The notes under the pieces were generated by a model that was not told the DNA's origin, made no database searches, and saw only the letters and a list, made by a program, of their open reading frames with translations. Made by a program: the position numbers and the translations under genes. From Candidatus Omnitrophota bacterium (GTDB taxonomy: Bacteria; Hinthialibacterota; Hinthialibacteria; Hinthialibacterales; Hinthialibacteraceae): a stretch of DNA of 56,877 nucleotides. The DNA is taken from contig JAFGTC010000285.1 of assembly GCA_016934335.1 (NCBI GenBank), positions 1 to 56,877 on the forward strand. The letters are read 5' to 3'. Of the stretch, positions 8,925 to 17,821 are shown in pieces (the stretch's first letter is position 1; every line of letters begins with the position of its first letter).

Positions 8925-10280
8925 ATGAATAAATATTACAAACATCTTTCCCATGTTTTTGCAGTCGCCTGCCTGCTTCTCTGCAGTCATTCGGTTTATG
9001 GCGATTCTTTTCATGTTGGATGGTCTTCGATCGATATAACGCCGGAGAAGCCGGTCGCTCTGATAGGCCAGTTGCACAAGCGAATTTCACAGTCCGTTCT
9101 TGATCCCCTGACGGCGACGGTTTTGGCGCTGGAAACTCGTGGAGAAAACGGCGAGAATGAACAAGCCATTCTCGTTTCGTGCGACGTGCTTTATACATGC
9201 AAAGAAACTCAGAATCGGCTGCGGGAGCAAATAAAAGAAGCCCTGCCCGATTTCGATGTAAATAAGTTGTTTCTAAACGCGACGCATACCCATACCGCGC
9301 CTGGATTCAGCGATCTTGCGTTTAGGGGATTGTATGATGTAAGCCAGGATGACGGCGTTATGCAAGCCTCGGAATATGCGGATTTCTTTCTAGAACGTCT
9401 TCAACGCGCCGTGATCCAGGCATGGCAAAATCGCAGGCCGGGGGGAATGAGTTGGGGATTGGGGCAGGCGGTTATCGGCCGGAATCGCCGGGCTCATTAT
9501 TTCGATGGATCTTCGGTGATGTATGGAAAAACCAATAAAGAAGATTTTTCCAACATCGAGGGATATGAAGATCATGACGTCAATATGATTTTCTTCTGGA
9601 CGGAGAAAAGTGAGTTGGAGGGAGTCGTTATCAACATCGCCTGCCCCTCCCAGGAAACGGAGGGATTGAGCGTTGTCTCTGCCGATTTCTGGCATGATGT
9701 GCGACTCGAGATCCGCAAGCGGTTGGGCAAAGACGTGTTTATTCTTCCTCAATGCTCGGCGGCGGGCGATCTTTCTCCGCATCTGCTGTACAACGCGCGT
9801 GCGGAAGACATCATGAGAGAACGGCGAGGACTGACGCGACGCCGGGAAATCGCTCGACGGATCGCCGATGCGGTGGAGGAAGTCTTGCCTCTTTCGAGGG
9901 ATGATATTATTTTTCAACCTATCTTCAAGCACACAAAAGCAAGCATCTCTCTTCCCATCCATGATCCAACATTGATTCCTTTCTATGAAACCGATTCAGT
10001 GAATCCGATCGAAATGCATGTGATTCGTTTGGGGGATGTCGCCATGGCTACTAACCCGTTCGAACTTTACTTGGATTACGGCATTCGAATCAAAGCGAAA
10101 AGTCCGGCCGTGTTGACTTTTCTCATCCAATTATCTTGTCAGCACAGCGGCTACCTCCCCACGGAAAAAGCGGTTCAGGGAGGCGGATACAGCGCGGATA
10201 AATTTATTGTCGGCCCGGAAGGCGGTCAAATTTTAGTGAAAGAAACAGGTCGCATCCTGAATGCGTTGTGGGATCAATAG
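8925..10280 (+). CDS. Secreted neutral/alkaline ceramidase-like protein
   Basis: 451 residues with a Sec signal peptide (about 1-26, ending SVYGDS). It belongs to the neutral/alkaline non-lysosomal ceramidase N-terminal-domain family. Support includes the opening GWSSIDITPEKPVAL, the metal-site segment LNATHTHTAPG near residue 120, and the SCDVLY strand. It is shorter than true ceramidases of about 650 residues and lacks their C-terminal Ig-like domain. Members like this, common next to Gfo/Idh/MocA genes, may act on carbohydrate derivatives rather than ceramide (inference). AGGAGA precedes the ATG. The next gene is 44 bases downstream. Confidence 0.85.
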   Translation: MNKYYKHLSHVFAVACLLLCSHSVYGDSFHVGWSSIDITPEKPVALIGQLHKRISQSVLDPLTATVLALETRGENGENEQAILVSCDVLYTCKETQNRLREQIKEALPDFDVNKLFLNATHTHTAPGFSDLAFRGLYDVSQDDGVMQASEYADFFLERLQRAVIQAWQNRRPGGMSWGLGQAVIGRNRRAHYFDGSSVMYGKTNKEDFSNIEGYEDHDVNMIFFWTEKSELEGVVINIACPSQETEGLSVVSADFWHDVRLEIRKRLGKDVFILPQCSAAGDLSPHLLYNARAEDIMRERRGLTRRREIARRIADAVEEVLPLSRDDIIFQPIFKHTKASISLPIHDPTLIPFYETDSVNPIEMHVIRLGDVAMATNPFELYLDYGIRIKAKSPAVLTFLIQLSCQHSGYLPTEKAVQGGGYSADKFIVGPEGGQILVKETGRILNALWDQ

Positions 10281-10324
10281 AAATCCGTTGCAAAGAAGAT
10301 AATCAGAGATAGGAGAATGGCGAG

Positions 10325-11155
10325 ATGGGGAAAATCTATATTGGATTAAATGCGGAATTCTCTCGTAGTTCGGATAAGCCTTTCGAATGGGCGGTCGAAA
10401 AAGCAGCGGAAATGGGGTATCAATTTTTCGAACCGATGGTGCATTTTGGCCGGGAACTAATGAGCGAGGCGGGCTATTTTCATACCGTTTCGTTGTTCGA
10501 CGATCCCTTTCGCATCAAAGAAGCGTGCGATCAGGCGGGCCTAACCATTTCCGGCCTCCAAGCGCACGGCCCGCTGGGACGACCGGATGTTCATGGAGAA
10601 TATCTCAAATTGGCGATTCGCGCCGCCGCCGAGATTAGCGTTCCCGTCATCAATACGGATGAAGGCCTCAAAGCCAAGTGGACGACTGAAGAAGAAGACT
10701 TCGTATTGATCAAGTATACGTTGAAAGAAGCTTCGATGATTGCGGAGCGGCGGGGAGTCGTAATCGGCCTTGAGCCGCACGCCCAGTATTCCAAGACGCC
10801 GGAAGGCTTGGATCGCATTTACAATTTGGTCGATTCGTATGCCATCGGAATTAATTTCGATACGGGAAATGCGTTTCTCTGCGGACATGACGTCTATGCG
10901 TGGCTGGAGCGCGTGGCGGATCGCCTGGTGCACTTGCACGCCAAGGATATTTCGGTTGAACATTCAGAGGCGGAGCGAGGTCAGGTTACCGGAACGCCGG
11001 TGGGATGCGCTTGCGGCGAAGGCGTATTGGATTGGCGCAGAATCATCGATATTGTGCAAAACAATACGCCCCGCGATATCGTTTTCTCCGTCGAGTGCGG
11101 AACGCCGGATCAGGCCGCCAAAAGTTTAGAGCATCTTTCATCACTTCTACCGTAG
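10325..11155 (+). CDS. Sugar phosphate isomerase/epimerase (xylose isomerase-like TIM barrel)
   Basis: 276 residues, cytosolic, no signal peptide. AP-endonuclease-2/xylose-isomerase-like TIM barrel with the characteristic metal-ligand strands: GLEPH near residue 150, NFDTGNAFLCG near 178, HLHAKD near 205 and SVECG near 259. Such proteins isomerise or epimerise keto-sugars or inosose derivatives. Placed last in the operon-like run after the oxidoreductase and ceramidase-like genes, it probably handles a product released by the exported enzymes. AGGAG lies upstream; an out-of-frame ATG at 10317 is not used. Confidence 0.9.
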   Translation: MGKIYIGLNAEFSRSSDKPFEWAVEKAAEMGYQFFEPMVHFGRELMSEAGYFHTVSLFDDPFRIKEACDQAGLTISGLQAHGPLGRPDVHGEYLKLAIRAAAEISVPVINTDEGLKAKWTTEEEDFVLIKYTLKEASMIAERRGVVIGLEPHAQYSKTPEGLDRIYNLVDSYAIGINFDTGNAFLCGHDVYAWLERVADRLVHLHAKDISVEHSEAERGQVTGTPVGCACGEGVLDWRRIIDIVQNNTPRDIVFSVECGTPDQAAKSLEHLSSLLP

Positions 11156-11207
11156 AACAACTCTATTTACAATCGCCTTCAAGTCGCGCTATTCGCCTCA
11201 TTAACAT

Positions 11208-11244
11208 CAATCCCGCATCCGCTTTTCAAACGGATGCGGGATTG
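11208..11244. terminator. Bidirectional hairpin between convergent genes
   Basis: CAATCCCGCATCCG (11208-11221) and CGGATGCGGGATTG (11231-11244) form a perfect 14-bp stem with a 9-base loop. It sits between the stop of the isomerase/epimerase gene (plus) and the stop of the small membrane protein (minus). There is no long T-tract on either side, but position and stem stability fit a shared transcription end. Confidence 0.65.
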
Positions 11245-11296
11245 GAATATTCATAAGCGCCGATGTCGGAAACGGCGCCTGGGGAATCGCTCCCCA

Positions 11297-11647
11297 TCAT
11301 CTTTCTAAAGTCTCCATGATCGGCAAGGAAAGGCTGGCCAGGTTTAACAAAAAACCGACGCCGGCGCCGATAAAAACATGGATGACATAGAAAGTTATCG
11401 CATCGATGAATCCATCCAATTGAAACGCGTAGTAGATTAATCCGAAATAGACCAAGATCGTAAATGAACTGATTGCCGGTATCAAAGAAGCGATCGTTGT
11501 GAGAGCAACGATGATCCCCGCCGCCTGCATGTCCTCCAGCCAGGTTGATTCGCATTCGCTGTTCAACTTATCGAAGATGCGCCCCGTGATAAGCAGGACT
11601 GTAAAACCGATTGCTGCCTGTAGAATAATTATCAAAACAATATCCAT
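11297..11647 (-). CDS. Small integral membrane protein
   Basis: 116 residues with about four hydrophobic helices (about 2-20, 43-60, 62-80, 88-107) and few charged residues outside a short loop near 25-40. AGGAAGAGAG lies upstream of the ATG. It resembles generic small inner-membrane proteins; I do not recognise a family. It stands alone between convergent and divergent neighbours. Confidence 0.7.
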   Translation of the reverse strand: MDIVLIIILQAAIGFTVLLITGRIFDKLNSECESTWLEDMQAAGIIVALTTIASLIPAISSFTILVYFGLIYYAFQLDGFIDAITFYVIHVFIGAGVGFLLNLASLSLPIMETLER

Positions 11648-11847
11648 TCGACACTACTCTCTTCCTGTCTCTTGATTTTCTTTCCCCATCAGAAATTTTC
11701 AATCAATACAGACTATTTAACGATTTACTCACGATTTTGTTTGACTTTTTTCTGTAGCAAAGTTTGTGATAGGGAATGTCGTATAGGTTGTGATCTCATG
11801 ACAAACCTTACGGCAATCGTCGGTTTTAGGTTCTTCGATTCATCCCC

Positions 11848-13158
11848 TTAATGAATCGGCGCGCTTTTTTGCATCACATTGAATAACTGAACATTGCGAA
11901 TGAACGAGCGGCCTGAAGCATACGTAATGGGTTCTCCGCCATTCGCATATCGAATGACATTGGAAATGCAGGAATCTGTCAGAGATCCCGCAATCAGAAT
12001 AGTGTGCGTGGAAGTTCCTGTAATGTTGTTGATCAGCAGTCGGTTCGTATCGCCGAGCGGAGTGACTCCACCCCACTTTGGATTGGCGTCGCCGATTTTC
12101 AGAGTGGCTTTGCACGGTTGTCCTGGAGGCGATGTATCGATGAGTCCGTCCAGTACAATATTATATAACCGTAAACCTCCCGCGTTCAAAAAGCGAACAA
12201 CGTGGTGGCCTCCTTGTGAGAAGCCGGTAATTTGTTTGATAAAGATATTTCGGATGTCATCAAATCCGTTTTCCCGGCAGTTGGCGGCGCTGACCATGGT
12301 CGAGGTCTGGCTGCCCGCTTTGGCGTTTTTATTATTGATGTTTGTCAGCGCGACTAAATCGTCGCCGGTTTGTCCGGAAATTCTTTCGATATGAATGTCA
12401 TGGCATCCCTGCCGCAGGTCGAGTCCATCCTGGTTAAGAATGGTTTCACGGACGCCGTTGATCTCCTTATAACCGGTCGAAGAGAAATGGATGTCTATCA
12501 CCTTCCCGAAACTGCACCGTTCGAGTGAGATCGCCCAGCAATGAGAATCTTTGATCTGCAGATTTTGGATGCTGAAATGTTCTACATAGGACAACAGAAT
12601 GCCGATGTTGCGCCAGTCGCCGGTTTGGCTTTCTCCCGGGCGGGCGGCATCCGTCCCGTAGGAATGTTTGCCCAATGTTTTTGCACTGTCGCCCGTAGCG
12701 CGGGGATTATCGGCGCCCTCGAGCAATACGCTACCGATTCCATAAATGTGAATATGCTTCATTGGACGAATATCGGTTATTCCAAGTCTGCAGTTGGCGC
12801 TCCGGATCATGTTGTCCCGGCATCGGTCTGACAGTTTGATATGGCAGTTGTTGAGTTCAAGGACGGTGTTGTCTTCCACAAGAATCGCCGAATCGAGCAT
12901 CCATGTTTGGCTTTCTGAATCCTGCTTCACATTAAGCCGGGGGATGACGACGCGAAGTCCGTTTTGCGATGCAGTGCGAATGGCCTGATTGATTCTCTCC
13001 ACATCGGTTCCCTGAAAAGAATTGGGGGAGACAGTCAATTCTTCCCGATATGCGCGAGGCTGTTCAGCCGCCGCATCCGCCCGCGATGACGCGATGGAAC
13101 AGAACACTATGACTGCTGCTGCAAAAACAGATGGAACATATAAAGTACTATTTTTCAT
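11848..13158 (-). CDS. Secreted GH28-like (polygalacturonase-fold) right-handed beta-helix protein
   Basis: 436 residues with a Sec signal peptide (about residues 1-30 from the chosen ATG). Parallel beta-helix rungs run through most of the chain. Active-site elements resembling GH28 polygalacturonases are visible: an N-x-D-G segment (LNQDGLDL, about residue 242), GDD (about 266) and a GGHH segment (about 317) where GH28 usually has GHG. The usual R-I-K element is not obvious, so hydrolase activity is likely but not certain; a sugar-binding or lyase role is possible. The ATG at 13158 is preferred over the TTG at 13164, with GGAGG upstream. It lies divergent to the CBM9-like gene. Confidence 0.75.
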   Translation of the reverse strand: MKNSTLYVPSVFAAAVIVFCSIASSRADAAAEQPRAYREELTVSPNSFQGTDVERINQAIRTASQNGLRVVIPRLNVKQDSESQTWMLDSAILVEDNTVLELNNCHIKLSDRCRDNMIRSANCRLGITDIRPMKHIHIYGIGSVLLEGADNPRATGDSAKTLGKHSYGTDAARPGESQTGDWRNIGILLSYVEHFSIQNLQIKDSHCWAISLERCSFGKVIDIHFSSTGYKEINGVRETILNQDGLDLRQGCHDIHIERISGQTGDDLVALTNINNKNAKAGSQTSTMVSAANCRENGFDDIRNIFIKQITGFSQGGHHVVRFLNAGGLRLYNIVLDGLIDTSPPGQPCKATLKIGDANPKWGGVTPLGDTNRLLINNITGTSTHTILIAGSLTDSCISNVIRYANGGEPITYASGRSFIRNVQLFNVMQKSAPIH

Positions 13159-13180
13159 GTTCAACTTTCCTCCATGATTT

Positions 13181-13200
13181 GAAATAAGTCGAAATAAGTC
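13181..13200. repeat. Tandem 10-bp repeat upstream of the GH28-like gene
   Basis: GAAATAAGTC occurs twice in direct tandem (13181-13190 and 13191-13200), about 25 bases upstream of the GH28-like start, in its probable leader. The spacing of one helical turn would suit two protein contacts, but two copies could also arise by slippage. Confidence 0.4.
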
Positions 13201-13633
13201 GATCTCTCTAGTAATCTCCCCCTCAGCGCCAATCTCGAAATCTGTCTGCGTTCCGAAACCGGCATTTTGAAGCCTTTTTACCAGCGGGCGAGGCGAAATA
13301 AAAATACGAATACCAAATTAACTCCAACAACAAACCGAGAAAATTCCACAATACGCCTTCTTGGCGGCTTCCGGAATGATCAAACGGCGGATCGTCGAGA
13401 TTAAGTGGAGTTTGTTATGACTTTAATTATTATTCATCAATACTTTAAATGCCATCTTCCTTCGGATTTTTCTTCACGAATTCAGGATGATTTTTGTTTG
13501 ATTCACAATGTGATTTTCGCAAATCAATAAAATAGTGATTTTTCATAAAATTAATTGACAATTAATCCAACTTATGAAAGAATTATCCGAATTATCGAGT
13601 CAATATCTTTTTAAATGAATGGGAGGAATACCT
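13201..13633. promoter_or_regulatory. Divergent promoter region between GH28-like and CBM9-like genes
   Basis: About 430 bases, AT-rich towards the plus-strand gene. TTGACA at 13555-13560 is a good -35 candidate, but no strong -10 lies at standard spacing. GGGAGG at 13621-13626 is the ribosome site for the CBM9-like gene. No gene found. Confidence 0.35.
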
Positions 13634-14572
13634 ATGAAAAACCTCCAGACATTCTGCTTTTTGTTACTTGTCGTTGCGGCAACGTCGTCGTTCGCTCAAG
13701 ACAGGTTTATCGATTGCCGGAAATTCGATTCATCGATCACTATTGTCATTGATGGCGACGGAGGAGATTGGCCGTTAACCAGCTATGGCTCGCCCGCTTT
13801 ACTGGATAGCGACCTGAACGTGATCAGAGGCGACCATTTCATCATCGATCCCGAGACAGCCAATTACGACAACCAAGACAATACCAACGCCTATGAAGGT
13901 CCTGAAGACATCGACGCGACGACCTATATCGGATGGGACGACGAAGCATTCTTTGTCTTGAATATTGTCACCGACGATAAAATCGGTTTCGAACACGCCA
14001 ACGCCGATACGATCGATGCAGATGGGTATCTAACCGGCGCCAGTACGGGATGGACTAATGACGGCATTGAGTTCTGGCTGGACAACGACAACAACCGTGA
14101 ACCTCCTAACATCCAGGACGACCAGACGTCGCCCAACGACCTGCAGTTCAACGTACTGATCGACGACGCGCTTCAGCGTCTCGATTACCCTGACATCGAC
14201 GAATTCGACATCGGGATGACTCCGAACTATACGTTCCAATATAAAGAAATATTTCGGTGCGGTGCGGATTTCAACGATGGCGGCGACTTGGAATACGAAA
14301 CGTTAGATACAATCGAAACCGCCACGATCATCGATGAAGACCGAAAAGGCTACACCATGGAGATCCGGATTCCCTGGGGCACTTTTTATGAGTTCAATCC
14401 CGACGCGCCCATTGGCTTCAGCATCAGCTGGACGGATTGGGACGACGGAGAATTCAGCCACTGGATCTGGCACGGAACCGTCGACGCCCAGACGTCCGAT
14501 TACAAAGAAATGAGATTCACCAGTGATAATCCGCTTGGAGGCGTTTCTATCTCAACTTGGTCGATCTACTAA
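13634..14572 (+). CDS. Secreted CBM9-like (DOMON-type) sugar-binding protein
   Basis: 312 residues with a Sec signal peptide (MKNLQTFCFLL, cleaved after SSFA). The mature chain is one CBM9-like beta-sandwich: IVIDGDGGDWP at its start, an IGWDDEAFFVLNIVTDDKI strand pair, a NDGIEFWLDNDNN segment, and an EIRIPW strand near residue 245. These domains bind sugars, or occasionally haem, outside the cell. An ATG 15 bases upstream is in frame, but GGGAGG falls between the two, so the ATG at 13634 is chosen. The chain ends STWSIY, the C-terminal motif shared with the lyase and the second CBM9-like protein. A strong terminator hairpin follows within 25 bases. Confidence 0.88.
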   Translation: MKNLQTFCFLLLVVAATSSFAQDRFIDCRKFDSSITIVIDGDGGDWPLTSYGSPALLDSDLNVIRGDHFIIDPETANYDNQDNTNAYEGPEDIDATTYIGWDDEAFFVLNIVTDDKIGFEHANADTIDADGYLTGASTGWTNDGIEFWLDNDNNREPPNIQDDQTSPNDLQFNVLIDDALQRLDYPDIDEFDIGMTPNYTFQYKEIFRCGADFNDGGDLEYETLDTIETATIIDEDRKGYTMEIRIPWGTFYEFNPDAPIGFSISWTDWDDGEFSHWIWHGTVDAQTSDYKEMRFTSDNPLGGVSISTWSIY

Positions 14573-14580
14573 TTAAATCA

Positions 14581-16296
14581 ATGAGTGGAATGTTAAAAAA
14601 TGACTGTTTGCATCGTTGGATGTGCAATCAGTCATTTTTTTTCGCTTGTTTTTTTATAATAGAATTCATGCAAATATGGGGAGAATCCGTCTGCTCTCGT
14701 CCTCTATTTCGAGATGCAAGCATGGATCTTGGAATTACCTTCGTCCATCATTCAGGCGTTCGTGAGAAGAAAGATTACATCTTCGAAACCAAAGGCGGAG
14801 GCTTGTTGTGCGTCGATCTCGATGGTGACGATCTTCCCGAACTATACTTCGTTTCGGCAACCACTCTGGATTTACGGGAGACTCCTGAGTCGCCTCGAAA
14901 CGCTCTCTACAAACGGCAGCCGGACGGGAGTTACAAAAACATAGCAAAGCAATCGGGCGTCGACGATCCCGGCTGGGGGATGGGCGGCTGCGCGGGAGAT
15001 ATCGATAACGACGGCGATACAGACTTTTATATCACTAACTTTGGCGAGAACCGCCTGTATATCAATCGGGGCGATGGGACCTTTTCCGAAGAAGCGCGCG
15101 CCCGAAGCGTAGACTGCCCTGGGATGAGCACCGGCTCTGCGTTCGGCGACGCCGATGGAGACGGCTGGCTTGACCTCTATGTATGCAACTACATCGATTG
15201 GACTTGGGAGAATATCCCCCAAGGACCTGAACGTTACGGAAACTGGCGCGGACTCTCCGTCCATGCCGGACCTCGAGGCCTCCCTAGAGCTCAAGACCGT
15301 TTCTATCACAATCGCGGCGATGGATTTTTTGAAGACTGGACGCAAAAAAACGGTGTGGGAAAGGTCCAACCACAATACGGTTTCCAACCGGTCTGGTTTG
15401 ATGCCGACGGCGATGGCGACCACGATATCTTTGTCGCTAACGATTCCTGCCCGAACTATCTGTTCATCAATGACGGAAAGGGGATGTTCAACGAAGACGG
15501 CTTTCTGCGGGGTGTCGCCTATAGCAACGACGGCGGCGAACAAGGCTCCATGGGAGTGGATCTCGGCGATTTAAATGGGGATGGCCTTTTCGACATCGTC
15601 ATGACCGCGTGGGCGCAGGAAAACAACTGCCTCTTTCTGTCCCAGGGATTGGGATTCTTCCAAGATTTCGCTTTCACAGCCGGATTTGGATCGATAACAA
15701 CCCCCTGTGTTGGGTGGGGAACAGTGCTGTTCGATTACGACAACGACGGCGACCAGGACCTCTTCTTCGCCAACGGTCATGTGTTCCCCGAATCGAATCA
15801 TCCCGGCCTGGGAACATCGTACGCGCAACAGGATTTTCTATTTGAAAACCAGGGCGGCTTCCAGTTTAAAAACGTCACTCAAGACGTAGGTCTCACATCC
15901 AGCCCGGCGCGTATTAGCCGCAGCGCGACTGTGGGGGATCTGGATGGCGACGGCGATCTCGATCTCATCGTTCAGAACCTCAACGAAACGCCGGCCGTCT
16001 GGCTGAACGAGGGCGGCAGCCAATCGAATCACTGGCTGCGGGTGCGTTGCCAGTCGACAGCGAACTGCAATCCCATCGGCAGCACGATCGAAATTCATAC
16101 CGGCGACGCCGTTCAGCGGCGTCTCATATCAAGCGGCAGCAGCGTGTTCTCTCAAAAAGAACTAACCGCTCACTTCGGCCTGGGCGACGTCGATCGCGTG
16201 GATAAAATCATCATTAAAAACAACCGACTCGACGATATCATTATCAAAAACGTCAACGCCGATAGACTGATCACCGTAGAATTGAAAAACCAATGA
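14581..16296 (+). CDS. FG-GAP/VCBS repeat protein with C-terminal ASPIC/UnbV domain
   Basis: About 571 residues from the ATG at 14581. Seven calcium-type FG-GAP motifs are visible, for example DLDGDDLPELYF, DIDNDGDTDFYI, DADGDGWLDLYV, DADGDGDHDIFV, DLNGDGLFDIVM, DYDNDGDQDLFF and DLDGDGDLDLIV. Together they should form a seven-bladed integrin-alpha-like propeller. The end (SNHWLRVRC onward) is an ASPIC/UnbV domain, as in CRTAC1-like proteins. A charged start followed by FFFACFFII looks like a signal peptide. The start is uncertain: 14557 overlaps the previous gene, 14590 and 14620 are alternatives, none has a good ribosome site, and a terminator-like hairpin overlaps this stretch. Its stop overlaps the start of the TPR gene. 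Confidence 0.85.
   Translation: MSGMLKNDCLHRWMCNQSFFFACFFIIEFMQIWGESVCSRPLFRDASMDLGITFVHHSGVREKKDYIFETKGGGLLCVDLDGDDLPELYFVSATTLDLRETPESPRNALYKRQPDGSYKNIAKQSGVDDPGWGMGGCAGDIDNDGDTDFYITNFGENRLYINRGDGTFSEEARARSVDCPGMSTGSAFGDADGDGWLDLYVCNYIDWTWENIPQGPERYGNWRGLSVHAGPRGLPRAQDRFYHNRGDGFFEDWTQKNGVGKVQPQYGFQPVWFDADGDGDHDIFVANDSCPNYLFINDGKGMFNEDGFLRGVAYSNDGGEQGSMGVDLGDLNGDGLFDIVMTAWAQENNCLFLSQGLGFFQDFAFTAGFGSITTPCVGWGTVLFDYDNDGDQDLFFANGHVFPESNHPGLGTSYAQQDFLFENQGGFQFKNVTQDVGLTSSPARISRSATVGDLDGDGDLDLIVQNLNETPAVWLNEGGSQSNHWLRVRCQSTANCNPIGSTIEIHTGDAVQRRLISSGSSVFSQKELTAHFGLGDVDRVDKIIIKNNRLDDIIIKNVNADRLITVELKNQ
14595..14642. terminator. Strong intrinsic-terminator-like hairpin inside the next reading frame
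   Basis: AAAAAATGACTG (14595-14606) pairs perfectly with CAGTCATTTTTT (14629-14640). An inner TTGCA/TGCAA pairing (14608-14612 with 14623-14627) adds five pairs around a 10-base loop, and the T-run continues to 14642. It has A and T tracts on both sides, as bidirectional terminators do. It lies 22 bases after the CBM9-like stop but overlaps the part of the following frame that would encode the signal peptide of the FG-GAP protein. Confidence 0.8.
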
Positions 16297-17510
16297 ACGT
16301 GCGCTCTCTTTTCCCCATTGCAGCATCCGTCTTGTGTTTCGCACTTACTGTGGATTCAGCGGAAGAGGCTGTTCAACAATCTCGTTCGATCGATCGCGAA
16401 ATCCAACAAATCGAACGGCTCGTTCAACAAAACAATTACATTGACTGTGTCACTGAATGCATCCAGCTGCTCGAACGGGATGACGCTTTGGCCGATGTCC
16501 ACTACTACCTGGCCAAATCGTTGCGGATCGTTCGCGGGAATCCCCAAAAGTGTTTGATGCATGCACGGAAAGCCGTCGAGTTAGAACCTTCGTTCCCTCA
16601 TCAAAAAGAATTACTGAACGTCCTGTACTTTTTAAAACGCTACGAAGAAGCTCAGCGCTTGGCGGAATCGCTGTTACGGAAGAGGGATGATCCTGACATT
16701 CATTACAACTTGGCCGTCATTGCCATGCGGCTTGGTGATAGAGATGCGATGCGCACACGGCTCGAACTGATGCTCAAAACGCATCCAGATTTCGTTTCGG
16801 CCCTGATCCTGCGCGCGTCGGACTTTATCGATCAACACCAGTACGAAACAGCGGCGCCGTGGATCGAACGGGCGTTATCTCTCGATCCCGACCACGTTCA
16901 GGCCAACTACCTGCAAGGCCGAGTTGCCTTTCAATCCCAAGATTACCAACAGGCGGCCAAGGCGTTCGAACGAGTCGTCGATCTCGATCCCCTGCATCAC
17001 CACGCCCTCTTTCAACTAAGTCGCGCCTATACGTTTTTAGGCGATGCTGATAGTGCAATGCTGGTCCGCCGCAGTTTGGAAGCGGTCAAAGCATTATCCG
17101 AAGAACAAAAGGACCGATTTCGCATCTATCAACTCCATCATCCCGAAAACACGGAATCTTATTGGAACCTCTGTTCGTTTTATTTGGAAATTCAACGGGG
17201 GGACCTGGCTTCGCAGGCGCTGGAAAAACTGCTTGAACTCAATCCCCACCACGGCGATGCTTTATTAACCATGGCGGGAATCTTGATGGCGTCGCATCAG
17301 GATGAAAAAGCACTGCCTTATCTCGACCGTGCCGTTACGATTCCGTCAAAGCAAGCTGCCGCGCGAATCGCCCGTGCAATGGCATATTATCGTCTCGAAC
17401 GCTGCGACTGCGCCGAAGCGGATTGCACAGCGATCCTGAAAGGCGATCCAGCGCATATAAAAGCCAGGCAATTACTGGATGCGATCCAACGAAAAAAAGA
17501 AACGAAATAG
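16293..17510 (+). CDS. Secreted or periplasmic tetratricopeptide-repeat protein
   Basis: 405 residues. A signal peptide (about 1-22) precedes roughly nine TPR-like helical hairpins, with typical A-x-x-x-x-x-A-L-x-L-x-P endings such as IERALSLDPDHVQANY and FERVVDLDPLHHHALF. TPR arrays bind peptides or assemble complexes. Its ATG overlaps the TGA of the FG-GAP gene (ATGA at 16293-16296), so the two are translationally coupled and probably act together, perhaps as an extracellular adhesion or scaffold pair (inference). ASPIC/FG-GAP plus TPR pairs recur in Planctomycetes-like genomes. Confidence 0.88.
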   Translation: MNVRSLFPIAASVLCFALTVDSAEEAVQQSRSIDREIQQIERLVQQNNYIDCVTECIQLLERDDALADVHYYLAKSLRIVRGNPQKCLMHARKAVELEPSFPHQKELLNVLYFLKRYEEAQRLAESLLRKRDDPDIHYNLAVIAMRLGDRDAMRTRLELMLKTHPDFVSALILRASDFIDQHQYETAAPWIERALSLDPDHVQANYLQGRVAFQSQDYQQAAKAFERVVDLDPLHHHALFQLSRAYTFLGDADSAMLVRRSLEAVKALSEEQKDRFRIYQLHHPENTESYWNLCSFYLEIQRGDLASQALEKLLELNPHHGDALLTMAGILMASHQDEKALPYLDRAVTIPSKQAAARIARAMAYYRLERCDCAEADCTAILKGDPAHIKARQLLDAIQRKKETK

Positions 17511-17821
17511 TACGCCTCGATTTCAAAGCTATTCTTCTCTCCAACAAGATTCCGCATTTATCTACTGCGAACAGTTCCCTCCCAAAGATTAGGCAAGATA
17601 AGAGTCTGCAAGATCAATGAATGCGCTTCTTGAATTCCATCGATATGGGTTTTAGTTATGAGTATTTATGGAAAATGAACTCTATGATATAACGATGTAT
17701 TGTTAAGCGATTAGCGGCGGTTCGATTCGTGTTTAAAAGAGGCGCATGGCTCCAAATAAACAATAACTCTAAGCATCGACGACGAGAGATTAAGTGTAGA
17801 TGCTTATCCTTGGAGAATTCA
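17511..17821. promoter_or_regulatory. Leader region of the rhamnosidase gene with a hairpin
   Basis: 311 bases without a supported gene. TAAGCATC (17770-17777) and GATGCTTA (17799-17806) are perfect inverted repeats with a 21-base loop. They end 5 bases before the ribosome site GGAGA (17812-17816) of the GH78 gene. The hairpin could influence translation or be an operator; there is no direct evidence for either. Confidence 0.35.
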
